Origin: Methylobacterium indicum
GTDB lineage: Bacteria > Pseudomonadota > Alphaproteobacteria > Rhizobiales > Beijerinckiaceae
NCBI RefSeq assembly: GCF_001043895.1
Contig: NZ_JTHF01000161.1
Coordinates: 1-35,486, forward strand
Direction: 5' to 3'
DNA length: 35,486 nucleotides
Positions 25,725 to 35,105 of this stretch are shown one piece after another. Within the stretch, counting starts at the first letter, position 1, and the number at the start of each line of letters is the position of its first letter. Below the pieces are notes generated by a model. It searched no databases, was not told the DNA's origin, and saw only the letters and a list, made by a program, of their open reading frames with translations. The translations under genes and the position numbers were made by a program.

Positions 25725-26139
25725 GGCGCGTCAACGGGACGACAGTCCCGGCTCCGTCAAGACGAGGGCGGTGTTCGATACACGGGGCCCGTACCCGTGC
25801 AGGTTATGGAGAGGCAGGGGTGCCGGCTCGACATGAACAACGCACGTCAAGGGGGGCAGTTGCGCCCGATTTTCGGGCAACGCCGATTCGCCGACCGCGA
25901 CGACAGGTCCGAGATCCTGCGCCGCGGACGATTCTCTTTTAAGCCGACGGGGTTTAGCACAGTGGAGGAACGGGTCGGCCCCCGGCCCGTCGCCTCCCTC
26001 GCCGCCCCTCCGGTGATCGCGGACGACGCGTCGCACGCCCTTGGGTCCACACGGTCCGGTTGTCACCCGGCTGGCATCGTCCAGACCGGATTGGGTGGAC
26101 CGGGAGGCCTCCCATCAAGGGGCTCTCGTCTCGTGAGCC
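25725..26139. other. Gene-free region upstream of the NepR-like gene
   Basis: 415 bp with no credible gene on either strand. It must hold the leftward promoter of the NepR-like gene. Near the right end, GGTCCAC/GTGGACC (about 26044-26101) with inner TCCGGT/ACCGGA could fold into a large two-tier hairpin after the next gene's stop. Confidence 0.45.
26044..26101 (-). terminator. Possible two-tier hairpin after the repeat-containing exported protein
   Basis: GGTCCAC pairs with GTGGACC and, inside, TCCGGT pairs with ACCGGA, with a loop of about 23 bases. It starts 38 bp past the stop at 26140. The loop is too large for a standard terminator, so this is tentative. Confidence 0.25.
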
Positions 26140-26859
26140 TCACATGGGCGGCGTCAGGCCGTCCTTGCCGACCGACACGCTGCGCGCCTCCAGATGGTCG
26201 CCGTCGCGCACCGCGGAGGCGAAGACCTTGGCGCCCGGCACCAGCACCGCCCGGTCGGCGGGCTCCAGCCGCACGATCGGCGTGCCCGGCGGCACCGCGA
26301 CCGCGAGGCTCTGCCCCTTGTACGAGACCGTGAGGGTGCGGCCGGCACCGGGCGCGCCCGCGACGGTGCCGTTCGTCATGCTGGTCTCGACGCTCGGGGC
26401 CCCGACAGTCCCGTTGGTCATGCTCGTCTCGACCTCCGGCGCCTTGACGGTGCCGTTCGTCATGCTGGTCTCGACCGCGCCGCTGGCGGCACCGTCGGGC
26501 AGGCGGTCCCACGGGTAGTGCCCCTCCCCCGCGCCCCGCAGGGCCTCGGGGAAGATCAGGACCTCCAGGGCGACCGGCGGGTCGCCGGGCTTCGGCCCGG
26601 CCTTGGCGGCGGTGCCGATGAAGCTGCCGTCCTTGACGTCGTCGAGGCTCGCCGGGGCGAGCTGCGCCACCCGCGTCCCTGCGGCGAGCCGCACGGTCTC
26701 GGTCGTGCCGGCACGGGTGCGGATGGTGACCGCGTCGCCCTCGACGCGTTCGATCGTGCCGCGCAGGCGCTCGACCTGCGGCGCAGCGAGGGCAGCGCCG
26801 AAGGGACCGCCTGCGGCCAGCATCAGGCCGGCGGCTGCGATCGTCCTGAGAAGGGGCAT
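26140..26859 (-). CDS. Exported protein with threefold VETSMTNGTV repeat
   Basis: 239 residues. Signal peptide (LLRTIAAAGLMLAAGGPFGAALA). The mature N-terminal part (VERLRGTIERVEGDAVTIRTR, VRLAAGTRVAQLAPASLDDV) looks like a DUF5666-like beta-barrel module that is echoed near the C-terminus (VSYKGQSLAVAVPPGTPIVRL, KVFASAVRDGDHLEA). Between them lie three consecutive 14-residue units beginning VETSMTNGTV. Function unknown; periplasmic or surface location expected. Start ATG 26859 has GGAG seven bases upstream; GTG 26868 is an alternative. Confidence 0.7.
   Translation of the reverse strand: MPLLRTIAAAGLMLAAGGPFGAALAAPQVERLRGTIERVEGDAVTIRTRAGTTETVRLAAGTRVAQLAPASLDDVKDGSFIGTAAKAGPKPGDPPVALEVLIFPEALRGAGEGHYPWDRLPDGAASGAVETSMTNGTVKAPEVETSMTNGTVGAPSVETSMTNGTVAGAPGAGRTLTVSYKGQSLAVAVPPGTPIVRLEPADRAVLVPGAKVFASAVRDGDHLEARSVSVGKDGLTPPM
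26363..26475. repeat. Three in-frame 42-bp tandem repeats
   Basis: Three copies of a 29-bp core (at 26363, 26405 and 26447) spaced exactly 42 bp apart. The first and third are identical and the middle differs at four bases. They encode the peptide repeat VETSMTNGTV of the exported protein. Confidence 0.85.
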
Positions 26860-27055
26860 GGGGGACACTCCGGGAGATGGGCCTGGGGATCCGGGCCCCG
26901 CCCGTTATGGTTCGCCCCGCCGCGCCGGACATTCCTCTCGCGCACACGTGAACGGGCGGAGGATCGCGAGACCGGCTTCCGCCCGATCGCCTCGCGACGC
27001 GGGACACGCCACAGGAGGCGGTGTGGGCGAAACGGCAGCGCGACCGGACGAGCCC

Positions 27056-27361
27056 CTACTCCTCCTCGGCCTCTTCCGGCTCCAGCGTCGCCTTGACGGT
27101 CTCGAGCACCCGCCGGGCGAGGTCGGAATCCGGGTCCTCGCGGTTCAGCGCGTCCTCCAGCATGGCGAGGTAGCTGCCGAGCTGGTGGCGGTAATGGTCG
27201 GAATCGATGCCCCGCAGGATGCCGGCGACGAAGCGCACCGCCATCTGCAGGGCGACCTGCTTCACGGCGACGTCGGACTGCGCCTCCGACAGCCGGGCGA
27301 TCATCTCGCCGTGATGGGCCGAGAGGGTGGTCAGGCCGGTGATCTTGTCGTCCTGGCTCAT
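27056..27361 (-). CDS. Small hypothetical protein, helical, acidic C-terminus
   Basis: 101 residues, no signal or membrane helix. Predicted mostly helical from heptad-like patterns (ITGLTTLSAHHGEMIARLSEAQSDVA and similar), with a central FVAGILRGIDSDHYRHQLGSYL and a C-terminus of EPEEAEEE. I do not recognise it. It lies on the same strand as acnA, about 140 bp downstream of its stop and beyond a terminator, so it is probably transcribed on its own. Confidence 0.65.
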   Translation of the reverse strand: MSQDDKITGLTTLSAHHGEMIARLSEAQSDVAVKQVALQMAVRFVAGILRGIDSDHYRHQLGSYLAMLEDALNREDPDSDLARRVLETVKATLEPEEAEEE

Positions 27362-27387
27362 CGCGCGGGTCTCCCGAAGATGCGAAA

Positions 27388-27415
27388 GGGGCCCTTCCCG
27401 ATCGGAAAAGGCCCC
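27388..27415 (-). terminator. acnA terminator hairpin
   Basis: GGGGCC-c-TTCC pairs with GGAA-aa-GGCCCC around CGATC, and on the minus strand is followed by CTTTCGC. It lies between the acnA stop (27501) and the next gene's start (27361). Confidence 0.65.
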
Positions 27416-27465
27416 CGTCGCCGGTGATGGTCCCGGGTCCCGTCAGCCGGGGCCCGGTCGGCGGA

Positions 27466-27489
27466 GGGCCGCCCCCGTGGGAGCGGCCC
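27466..27489 (-). terminator. Second hairpin after acnA
   Basis: GGGCCGC and GCGGCCC pair around a 10-base loop, 12 bp past the acnA stop. No T-run; probably adds to the hairpin at 27388. Confidence 0.4.
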
Positions 27490-27500
27490 CTGTCCGGTCC

Positions 27501-30200
<2,700 letters not shown>

Positions 30201-30672
30201 GGCGTGGTCCTCGCGAGGGGTTGTCGAACACGGCGCAGGCAGGACCTGCGCCACTCAGAAGTGTTCGGCCGGATGCGCTGACGGGATCGATCGTGCCTGA
30301 CGCCAAGGGATCGCCACGCACGAAACACCCGTGTGCCGCCCGCCCTCGCCTTGCGGCTGAGAATCGGACGGTGCGCGCGCCGCCCCGGGGGTGCCCGGAC
30401 TGGGATGCGCGAAGGACGGTTTGGACGCCTCTGAAGGTCGCGCGGCGCAGCCGGGGATGCGTATAGAACACTTCGAAACTGGCCGCTACGGGTCTCTCGG
30501 CCGCGCAATCGGTCATTCTCGCCGGGGCAGGCATAGCGTAAACGCGGGCGGTCCCTCCCGCCCGCGGAGCCCCCTGCCCCACGGAGCCCTCCGCCCCACG
30601 GAGCCCTCTGCCCTTGGAGCCTCTGCCCTTGGAGCCTCTGCCCTTGGAGCCTTTTCCCTTGGACCCCCGCCC
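30201..30672. other. Intergenic region between divergent acnA and ccmA
   Basis: 472 bp without a credible gene. It holds a GGCGCAGG/CCTGCGCC hairpin (30232-30252) in the acnA leader and a 15-17-bp tandem repeat (30566-30674) abutting the ccmA start. Promoters of both genes should lie here, but I could not place them with confidence. Confidence 0.5.
30232..30252 (-). promoter_or_regulatory. Hairpin in the acnA leader
   Basis: An 8-bp perfect stem (GGCGCAGG/CCTGCGCC) with a 5-base loop, about 32 bases before the acnA GTG start. It may influence mRNA stability or translation; role unproven. Confidence 0.3.
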
Positions 30673-30674
30673 TT
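30566..30674. repeat. Minisatellite, about seven GGAGCC...CTGCCC units, abutting ccmA start
   Basis: Units run GGAGCCCCCTGCCCCAC, GGAGCCCTCCGCCCCAC, GGAGCCCTCTGCCCTT, then GGAGCCTCTGCCCTT twice, GGAGCCTTTTCCCTT and a last degenerate unit. The final CCCTTG includes the probable TTG start codon of ccmA. Units in the right half are 15 bp, so a change in copy number would keep frame. Confidence 0.8.
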
Positions 30675-31320
30675 GCGCCTGATCGCCGAGGACCTCGCCT
30701 GCCGGCGCTCCGGCCGCCGCATCTTCGCCGGGCTCTCCTTCACCCTGGCCGCCGGCGAGGCGCTGACGGTGACCGGCCGCAACGGCGCCGGCAAGTCGTC
30801 GCTGCTGGCGATCCTCGCCGGGCGGCTGCGGCCCGAGGCCGGTCGGCTCGTGGCCGAAGAAGTGGGCGAGCGCACCATCCCCGAATGCCTCCACGTCGTC
30901 GGCCACCGCGACGGCCTGAAGGGCGCGCTCACCGCGGAGGAGAACCTCGCCTTCGCCCGCGACCTCCTGGGGGATGCCGACCTCGAACCCCGCGCGGCGC
31001 TGGCCCGTCTTGGCCTCGCCCACGCGGCCGGCCTGCCGGTGGCCTATCTCTCGGCCGGCCAGCGCCGACGGGTGGCGCTCGCCCGGCTCCTCGTCTGCCG
31101 CCGGCCGCTCTGGCTCCTCGACGAGCCGACCGCCGCCCTCGACGTCGCCTCGCAGGCCGCCCTCGCCGGGTTGATGCGGGCCCACCTGGCGGGGGGCGGC
31201 CTCGTCATCGCCGCCACCCATCAGGCGCTCGGGCTCGAGAAGGCGCGGGACTTGTCGGTCGAAGCCTTCCGCACCGGCCGGTCGGAGGCCGCTGCCGATC
31301 CCTTCTCCGAGGTGATGTGA
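30673..31320 (+). CDS. ccmA: Cytochrome c biogenesis heme exporter ATPase CcmA
   Basis: 215 residues from the TTG at 30673, which gives the expected N-terminus (MRLIAEDLACRR). ABC ATPase with Walker A GRNGAGKS (35-42), signature LSAGQRRRVALARLL and Walker B WLLDEPTAALD. With CcmB and CcmC it releases holo-CcmE for heme delivery to periplasmic c-type cytochromes. The frame is open upstream through the minisatellite, so longer starts cannot be excluded, but those residues are repeat-encoded (LGASALGAS). The stop overlaps ccmB by one base (TGATG), showing coupled translation. Confidence 0.93.
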   Translation: MRLIAEDLACRRSGRRIFAGLSFTLAAGEALTVTGRNGAGKSSLLAILAGRLRPEAGRLVAEEVGERTIPECLHVVGHRDGLKGALTAEENLAFARDLLGDADLEPRAALARLGLAHAAGLPVAYLSAGQRRRVALARLLVCRRPLWLLDEPTAALDVASQAALAGLMRAHLAGGGLVIAATHQALGLEKARDLSVEAFRTGRSEAAADPFSEVM

Positions 31321-31988
31321 TGGGACGCGCCTTCCTGGCGGTGGTCGCCCGCGACCTGCGGCTCGCCGGCCGCATCGGCGGCTCGGGCGCCCTGTCCCTG
31401 GTGTTCTTCCTGATGATCGTCGCCCTGGTGCCGTTCGGGCTCGGGCCCGACCTCAACCTGCTCGCCCGGATCGGCCCCGGCATCCTGTGGATCGCCGCGG
31501 TGCTGGCGACGCTGATCGGCCTCGACCGGCTGTTCCAGGCCGACGACGAGGACGGCTCCCTCGACCTCCTCTCCGGCGCCCCGGCGCCGCTCGAACTCCT
31601 GGTGCTGGCCAAGGTCACGGCGCACTGGCTCACCACCGGCCTGCCCCTGGCGCTGGCGACCCCGCTCTTCGGGCTCCTGGTGGCGCTCAGCCCCACCGGC
31701 ATGGCGGCGACCAGCCTGACGCTGCTGGTCGGCACCCCGGCGCTCACCTTCATCGGCGCCGTCGGCGCGGCACTCACCGCCTCCATCCGCCGCGGCGGCC
31801 TGATCCTCGCCGTGGTGGTGCTGCCCCTGATGGTGCCGACCCTGATCTTCGGCGTCTCGGCGGCGGACTCGGCGCTCGGCGGCACCGTGCCGTTCGCGAC
31901 GCCGCTGGCGATCCTGGGTGCGCTGAGCCTCGCGGCGGGGGTGGTCGGCACGCTGGCGGCGGCGGCGGCGTTGCGATGGGGGGAATAG
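31320..31988 (+). CDS. ccmB: Heme exporter membrane subunit CcmB
   Basis: 222 residues with six hydrophobic segments. Typical elements: FLAVVARDLRLAGRIGGSG at the N-terminus, a periplasm-proximal FQADDEDGSLDLL and the PLFGLLVALSP, GTPALTFIGAVGAALTASIRRGG segments. Inner-membrane partner of CcmA. It starts within the ccmA stop. Downstream it meets the brnA stop tail to tail (2 bp apart). The remaining ccm genes lie about 1.5 kb on. Confidence 0.93.
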   Translation: MGRAFLAVVARDLRLAGRIGGSGALSLVFFLMIVALVPFGLGPDLNLLARIGPGILWIAAVLATLIGLDRLFQADDEDGSLDLLSGAPAPLELLVLAKVTAHWLTTGLPLALATPLFGLLVALSPTGMAATSLTLLVGTPALTFIGAVGAALTASIRRGGLILAVVVLPLMVPTLIFGVSAADSALGGTVPFATPLAILGALSLAAGVVGTLAAAAALRWGE

Positions 31989-31990
31989 GC

Positions 31991-32311
31991 TCAGGCCGCC
32001 CTCAGCTTTCGGGCCGCCTCGGCCAGCGCCTCGTGCATGCGCGTCTGCCAGCCCGGACCGGTGGCCTTGAAGGTCTCGAGGATCTCGGGATCGATCCGCA
32101 ACGACACCGGAACGCGCCGCGTCTCCGACCTTGGCCGGCCTGCACGGCTCCGGAACGCGGCCGCCATCTCGTCCGGCATGCCGTCGGGCCCCGGACGCGC
32201 CCGCGCCAGCTCGTCGCCCGTCAGCGGCGGGGTGTCGGAGACCTCATCCCAATCGTCCTGCGAGTAGAGTGGGTTCGGAACGTATCCGGGTGCTCGGTCA
32301 TGGGACGGCAT
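31991..32311 (-). CDS. brnA: BrnA-type antitoxin
   Basis: 106 residues. The N-terminal half is acidic and Pro-rich (YSQDDWDEVSDTPPLTGDEL). The C-terminal half carries a ribbon-helix-helix segment (RVPVSLRIDPEILETFKATG, then WQTRMHEALAEAARKL), as in BrnA antitoxins, which bind BrnT and repress their own operon. It overlaps brnT by 14 bp. Stop is 2 bp from the ccmB stop. Confidence 0.88.
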   Translation of the reverse strand: MPSHDRAPGYVPNPLYSQDDWDEVSDTPPLTGDELARARPGPDGMPDEMAAAFRSRAGRPRSETRRVPVSLRIDPEILETFKATGPGWQTRMHEALAEAARKLRAA

Positions 32312-32573
32312 AGGCGGCCCTCTCGGTCTTGTTGGCGCGGCGGACGCTGACGACAGCGGTGGCTTCCGACCCGAACGGAGAGACGATCGCCACCACGACG
32401 TCCTCTCCGTACCAAGTGCCGATCAGCTTGAATCTGGCACGTCCGGTTTCGCTTTGTGCGGCATCGATGGTGAGGAAGCGCTCGAAGCTGAATGCATCCT
32501 CGAAATCCGCGAGGTCGAAACCGTGCTTCGTGAGGTTTGCCTGTCGTTTCGGCTCGTCCCACACGAACGTCAT
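32298..32573 (-). CDS. brnT: BrnT-type ribonuclease toxin
   Basis: 91 residues, the normal BrnT length, with the family start VWDEPKRQANLTKHGFDLADFEDAF, the middle RFKLIGTWYGEDVVVAIVSP and the end VVSVRRANKTERAAY. BrnT is a RelE-like ribonuclease toxin. First gene of the leftward brnTA pair, toxin before antitoxin as usual. A perfect 26-bp palindrome lies 14-39 bp upstream of its start. Confidence 0.9.
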   Translation of the reverse strand: MTFVWDEPKRQANLTKHGFDLADFEDAFSFERFLTIDAAQSETGRARFKLIGTWYGEDVVVAIVSPFGSEATAVVSVRRANKTERAAYAVP

Positions 32574-32586
32574 GGTTCGTATCCTC

Positions 32587-32612
32587 CATATTTTCGTATA
32601 TACGAAAATATG
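32587..32612. promoter_or_regulatory. Perfect 26-bp palindrome, probable BrnA operator
   Basis: CATATTTTCGTAT followed directly by its complement ATACGAAAATATG. It is placed across the expected brnT promoter and is AT-rich in a GC-rich genome. It suits autorepression by the ribbon-helix-helix antitoxin BrnA. Confidence 0.75.
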
Positions 32613-32651
32613 TGCTGCAGCAATCGGGGCGTATCTGCAGGAGCGCGGCAG

Positions 32652-33113
32652 TCATGCCGTCGTGGAAACATCCCGTTCCATGACTACCGTCCGTTCCTCC
32701 GCGTGCCGGTGCTCGCGTGTCGCCCGGAACCCGAGCCGCGCGTAGAAGCCCACCGCCGTCAGCGAGGATTGCAGGGTCAGGGTCGTCACGCCCGCCGCCC
32801 GTGCGGCGCGGTCGACCTCGCCCATCAGGCACCGGCCGATGCCGCGTCCCTGCGCTTCGGGGGCGACGAAGACGGCGCGCACCACCCGGCCGTCGCGGCT
32901 CGCCGTGCCGAGGATGCGGTCGCCGTCGAGGGCGACGAAGACCTGCCGTGCCGCGAGCTGCGCGGCGATTCCTTCCGGCGTGAAGCCGCGGGCGATCCGC
33001 GCGATCGTCTCGGGCCCGTAATCGCGGGCGTTGGTCTCGTGCAACGCCGCGAGGACGACGCGGCTGATGCCCGCCGCATCGTCCGTCATTGCCGTGCGGA
33101 TCGTGCAAGCCAT
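32652..33113 (-). CDS. GNAT family N-acetyltransferase
   Basis: 153 residues. N-terminal IRTAMTDDAAGISRVV, a central AVFVAPEAQGRGIGRCLMGEVDRAARAAG carrying the acetyl-CoA-binding Q/R-x-x-G-x-G motif, and a C-terminal VTTLTLQSSLTAVGFYARLGF. Acceptor unknown. It sits on the same strand as brnTA and DUF1328, in the block that separates ccmB from ccmC. Start ATG 33113. Confidence 0.88.
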   Translation of the reverse strand: MACTIRTAMTDDAAGISRVVLAALHETNARDYGPETIARIARGFTPEGIAAQLAARQVFVALDGDRILGTASRDGRVVRAVFVAPEAQGRGIGRCLMGEVDRAARAAGVTTLTLQSSLTAVGFYARLGFRATREHRHAEERTVVMERDVSTTA

Positions 33114-33156
33114 GCGACACCCTCCCCCGACGCCGCGCGCCGGGGGAGCGCGGCGG

Positions 33157-33330
33157 CTAGAACACCGCCTGCCCCATCAGCACCGCCGCGATCACGATCA
33201 CCACTGCGATCACCAGGAAGAGCCCGAACAGCAGCCGCGCGATGCCGCGGGCGCCCGACGCCACGTTGGTGAAGCCGAGGCCGCCGGCCACCAGCGAGAT
33301 CACGAAGAAGATGATCGCCCATTTCAACAT
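33157..33330 (-). CDS. DUF1328 (YtjA-type) small membrane protein
   Basis: 57 residues with two hydrophobic helices: [20 protein letters not shown] and [20 protein letters not shown], joined by TNVASGARG. This is the typical size and pattern of DUF1328/YtjA, a widespread inner-membrane family of unknown role often linked to stress. Start ATG 33330; divergent from ccmC. Confidence 0.9.
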   Translation of the reverse strand: MLKWAIIFFVISLVAGGLGFTNVASGARGIARLLFGLFLVIAVVIVIAAVLMGQAVF

Positions 33331-33480
33331 CGCGGCGGTACTCCGATGCCTTGCGACAAGTCGCAGCGATAACCGGCACCGCCACGCTTCGTTCCGGTGC
33401 GGCCCGTCCCGAAGCGTCTCGCCCGTCTGCGCCGTTCGTCCGCATTGCCCGCGCCGCCCCGCACGGGCTACACCGCGACC

Positions 33481-34248
33481 ATGGCGATGGGTCTCCTCAC
33501 CCGGCTGGCGCAGCCCGGCCACTTCATGCGCTGGTCCGGGGCCGTGCTGCCCTGGGTGGCGGGCCTCGCGGTCGTGCTGCTGGCGGTCGGCCAGTACCTG
33601 ACCTGGTTCGTCGTGCCCCCCGACTACCAGCAGGGCGAGACGGTGCGGATCATGTACATCCACGTCCCGGCGGCCTGGATGGCGGTGTTCTTCTACGGCG
33701 CCATGGCGGTCTCGGCGCTCGGCACCCTGATCTGGCGCCATCCGCTGGCCGACGTGGCGCAGCGCGCCGCCGCCCCGATCGGCGCCGCCTTCACGCTGAT
33801 CTGCCTCGTCACCGGCTCGCTCTGGGGCAAGCCGATGTGGGGCACCTACTGGGTCTGGGACGCGCGCCTGACCTCGATGCTGGTGCTCTTCCTGATCTAT
33901 TGCGGGCTCCTCGCCCTGTGGCGGACCATCGAGGATCCGAGCCGGGCCGCCCGGGCGGTCGCGATCCTGACCCTCGTCGGCGCGGTCAACCTGCCGATCA
34001 TCAAGTTCTCGGTGAACTGGTGGTCGACCCTGCACCAGCCGGCCTCGATCCTGCGGATGGGCGGGCCGACCATCTACGCCTCGATGCTCTATCCCCTGCT
34101 CGTCATGATCGCCGCCGCCTCGGTGCTCGGTATCGCCCTGCATCTCCAGGCGATGCGCACCGAGATCCTGCGCCGGCGCGTGCGCACGCTCACGATCCTC
34201 GAAGCCGAGCGGCTCGACGCCGCCCTGATGGCGCCGCAGGCAGCCTGA
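33481..34248 (+). CDS. ccmC: Heme handling membrane protein CcmC
   Basis: 255 residues with six membrane segments. The tryptophan-rich WWD region is seen as [13 protein letters not shown] (120-132), flanked by His61 (MYIHVPAAW) and His185 ([10 protein letters not shown]), the axial heme ligands of the family. It attaches heme to CcmE. Start ATG 33481 gives the expected length; an upstream in-frame start would add a non-conserved Arg/Pro-rich leader. It is followed 2 bp on by ccmD. Confidence 0.95.
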   Translation: MAMGLLTRLAQPGHFMRWSGAVLPWVAGLAVVLLAVGQYLTWFVVPPDYQQGETVRIMYIHVPAAWMAVFFYGAMAVSALGTLIWRHPLADVAQRAAAPIGAAFTLICLVTGSLWGKPMWGTYWVWDARLTSMLVLFLIYCGLLALWRTIEDPSRAARAVAILTLVGAVNLPIIKFSVNWWSTLHQPASILRMGGPTIYASMLYPLLVMIAAASVLGIALHLQAMRTEILRRRVRTLTILEAERLDAALMAPQAA

Positions 34249-34250
34249 CC

Positions 34251-34421
34251 ATGGATCTCGGACCCCACGCCGCCTTCATCCTCGGCGCCTACGGCTTCAC
34301 CGCCCTGGTGATCGTCGGGCTCGTCGCCCACGCGATCCTCGACCGGCGGGCGCAGGAACGGGCGCTCGCCCGCCTGGCGAAGGAGCCCCTCAAGCACGAG
34401 CTGGCGCGGGGCGCCCGGTGA
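34251..34421 (+). CDS. ccmD: CcmD-like small membrane protein
   Basis: 56 residues. One hydrophobic helix ([21 protein letters not shown]) followed by a basic segment ([22 protein letters not shown]), as in CcmD, which helps release holo-CcmE from the CcmABC complex. The start is 2 bp after the ccmC stop, and its stop overlaps the ccmG GTG (GTGA). Confidence 0.9.
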   Translation: MDLGPHAAFILGAYGFTALVIVGLVAHAILDRRAQERALARLAKEPLKHELARGAR

Positions 34422-35026
34422 GCGACGCTCCCCCGCACCCGGTCGACGCGGCCGAACCAGCCGACGAGACGCCGCGCCGCTCCCGGCTGATCTTCCTGCT
34501 GCCGCTCCTCGCCTTCGCGGCGCTCGCCGGCATCTTCCTCGGCAAGCTGCTCACCAAGGGCTACGACCCCTCGGCCATCCCCTCGGCGCTGATCGGCCGG
34601 CAGGTGCCCGACTTCGTCCTGCCGCCGGTCCCCGGCCTGGCGGCGGACGGCGCCGCGGTGCCGGGCCTGACGGCGGCGGACCTGAAGGGCAAGGTGACGG
34701 TGCTCAACGTCTGGGCGTCGTGGTGCGCGCCCTGCCAGATCGAGCACCCGATGCTGATGCGGCTCTCCCGCGACGGGGTGAACCTCGTCGGCATCGACTA
34801 CAAGGACCAGCCCGAGAACGGCCGTCGTTTCCTCGGGCGCCACGGCAACCCGTTCCGCGCCGTCGGCGCCGACGAGGCCGGCCGCGTCGGCATCGACCTC
34901 GGGGTCTACGGCGTGCCGGAGACCTTCGTCATCGGCCCGGACGGGCGCATCCGCGAAAAGCTCGTCGGCATCCTGACGCCGGAGACCTACGACGCCTTCC
35001 TCGCCCGGGTGCGGGCGATGAAATAG
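34418..35026 (+). CDS. ccmG: Thiol:disulfide interchange protein CcmG/DsbE
   Basis: 202 residues. A single N-terminal membrane anchor (LIFLLPLLAFAALAGIFLG, about 24-42) and a periplasmic thioredoxin fold: VPDFVLPPVPG, the active site NVWASWCAPC (Cys103, Cys106), then VYGVPETFVIGPDGRIREK with the conserved cis-Pro region. It keeps apocytochrome CXXCH thiols reduced for heme attachment. Begins with GTG overlapping the ccmD stop. Confidence 0.95.
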   Translation: MSDAPPHPVDAAEPADETPRRSRLIFLLPLLAFAALAGIFLGKLLTKGYDPSAIPSALIGRQVPDFVLPPVPGLAADGAAVPGLTAADLKGKVTVLNVWASWCAPCQIEHPMLMRLSRDGVNLVGIDYKDQPENGRRFLGRHGNPFRAVGADEAGRVGIDLGVYGVPETFVIGPDGRIREKLVGILTPETYDAFLARVRAMK

Positions 35027-35028
35027 GA

Positions 35029-35046
35029 GCGGGGCTCGGCCCCCGC
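35029..35046. terminator. Possible terminator between convergent ccmG and GyrI-like gene
   Basis: GCGGGG and CCCCGC pair around CTCGGC, 3 bp after the ccmG stop. Short and without a T-run, so weak. Confidence 0.35.
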
Positions 35047-35105
35047 CCCTGTCTCGGCCTCCGCTTCCGCCGCGGTCGTCCGGGGGAGGGAGTGCCCGGC
35101 GCTCC

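Noticed and set aside
25962..25990. GGAAC followed 16 bases later by CGTC, resembling an EcfG-type stress promoter (GGAAC-N16-17-CGTT)
   Set aside because: The -10 element is off by one base and it points rightward, away from the NepR-like gene and with no gene to serve.
30232..30252. Iron-responsive-element-like hairpin before acnA
   Set aside because: Loop and bulge do not match the IRE consensus (no CAGUGN loop, no C bulge).
30566..30674. Possible CRISPR-like array
   Set aside because: The units are contiguous 15-17-bp repeats without spacers and lie in GC-rich noncoding sequence; it is a minisatellite.
33351..33368. TGCGAC-AA-GTCGCA palindrome before ccmC as a LexA site
   Set aside because: Alphaproteobacterial LexA sites are GTTC-N7-GTTC direct repeats; this short palindrome is expected by chance in GC-rich DNA.
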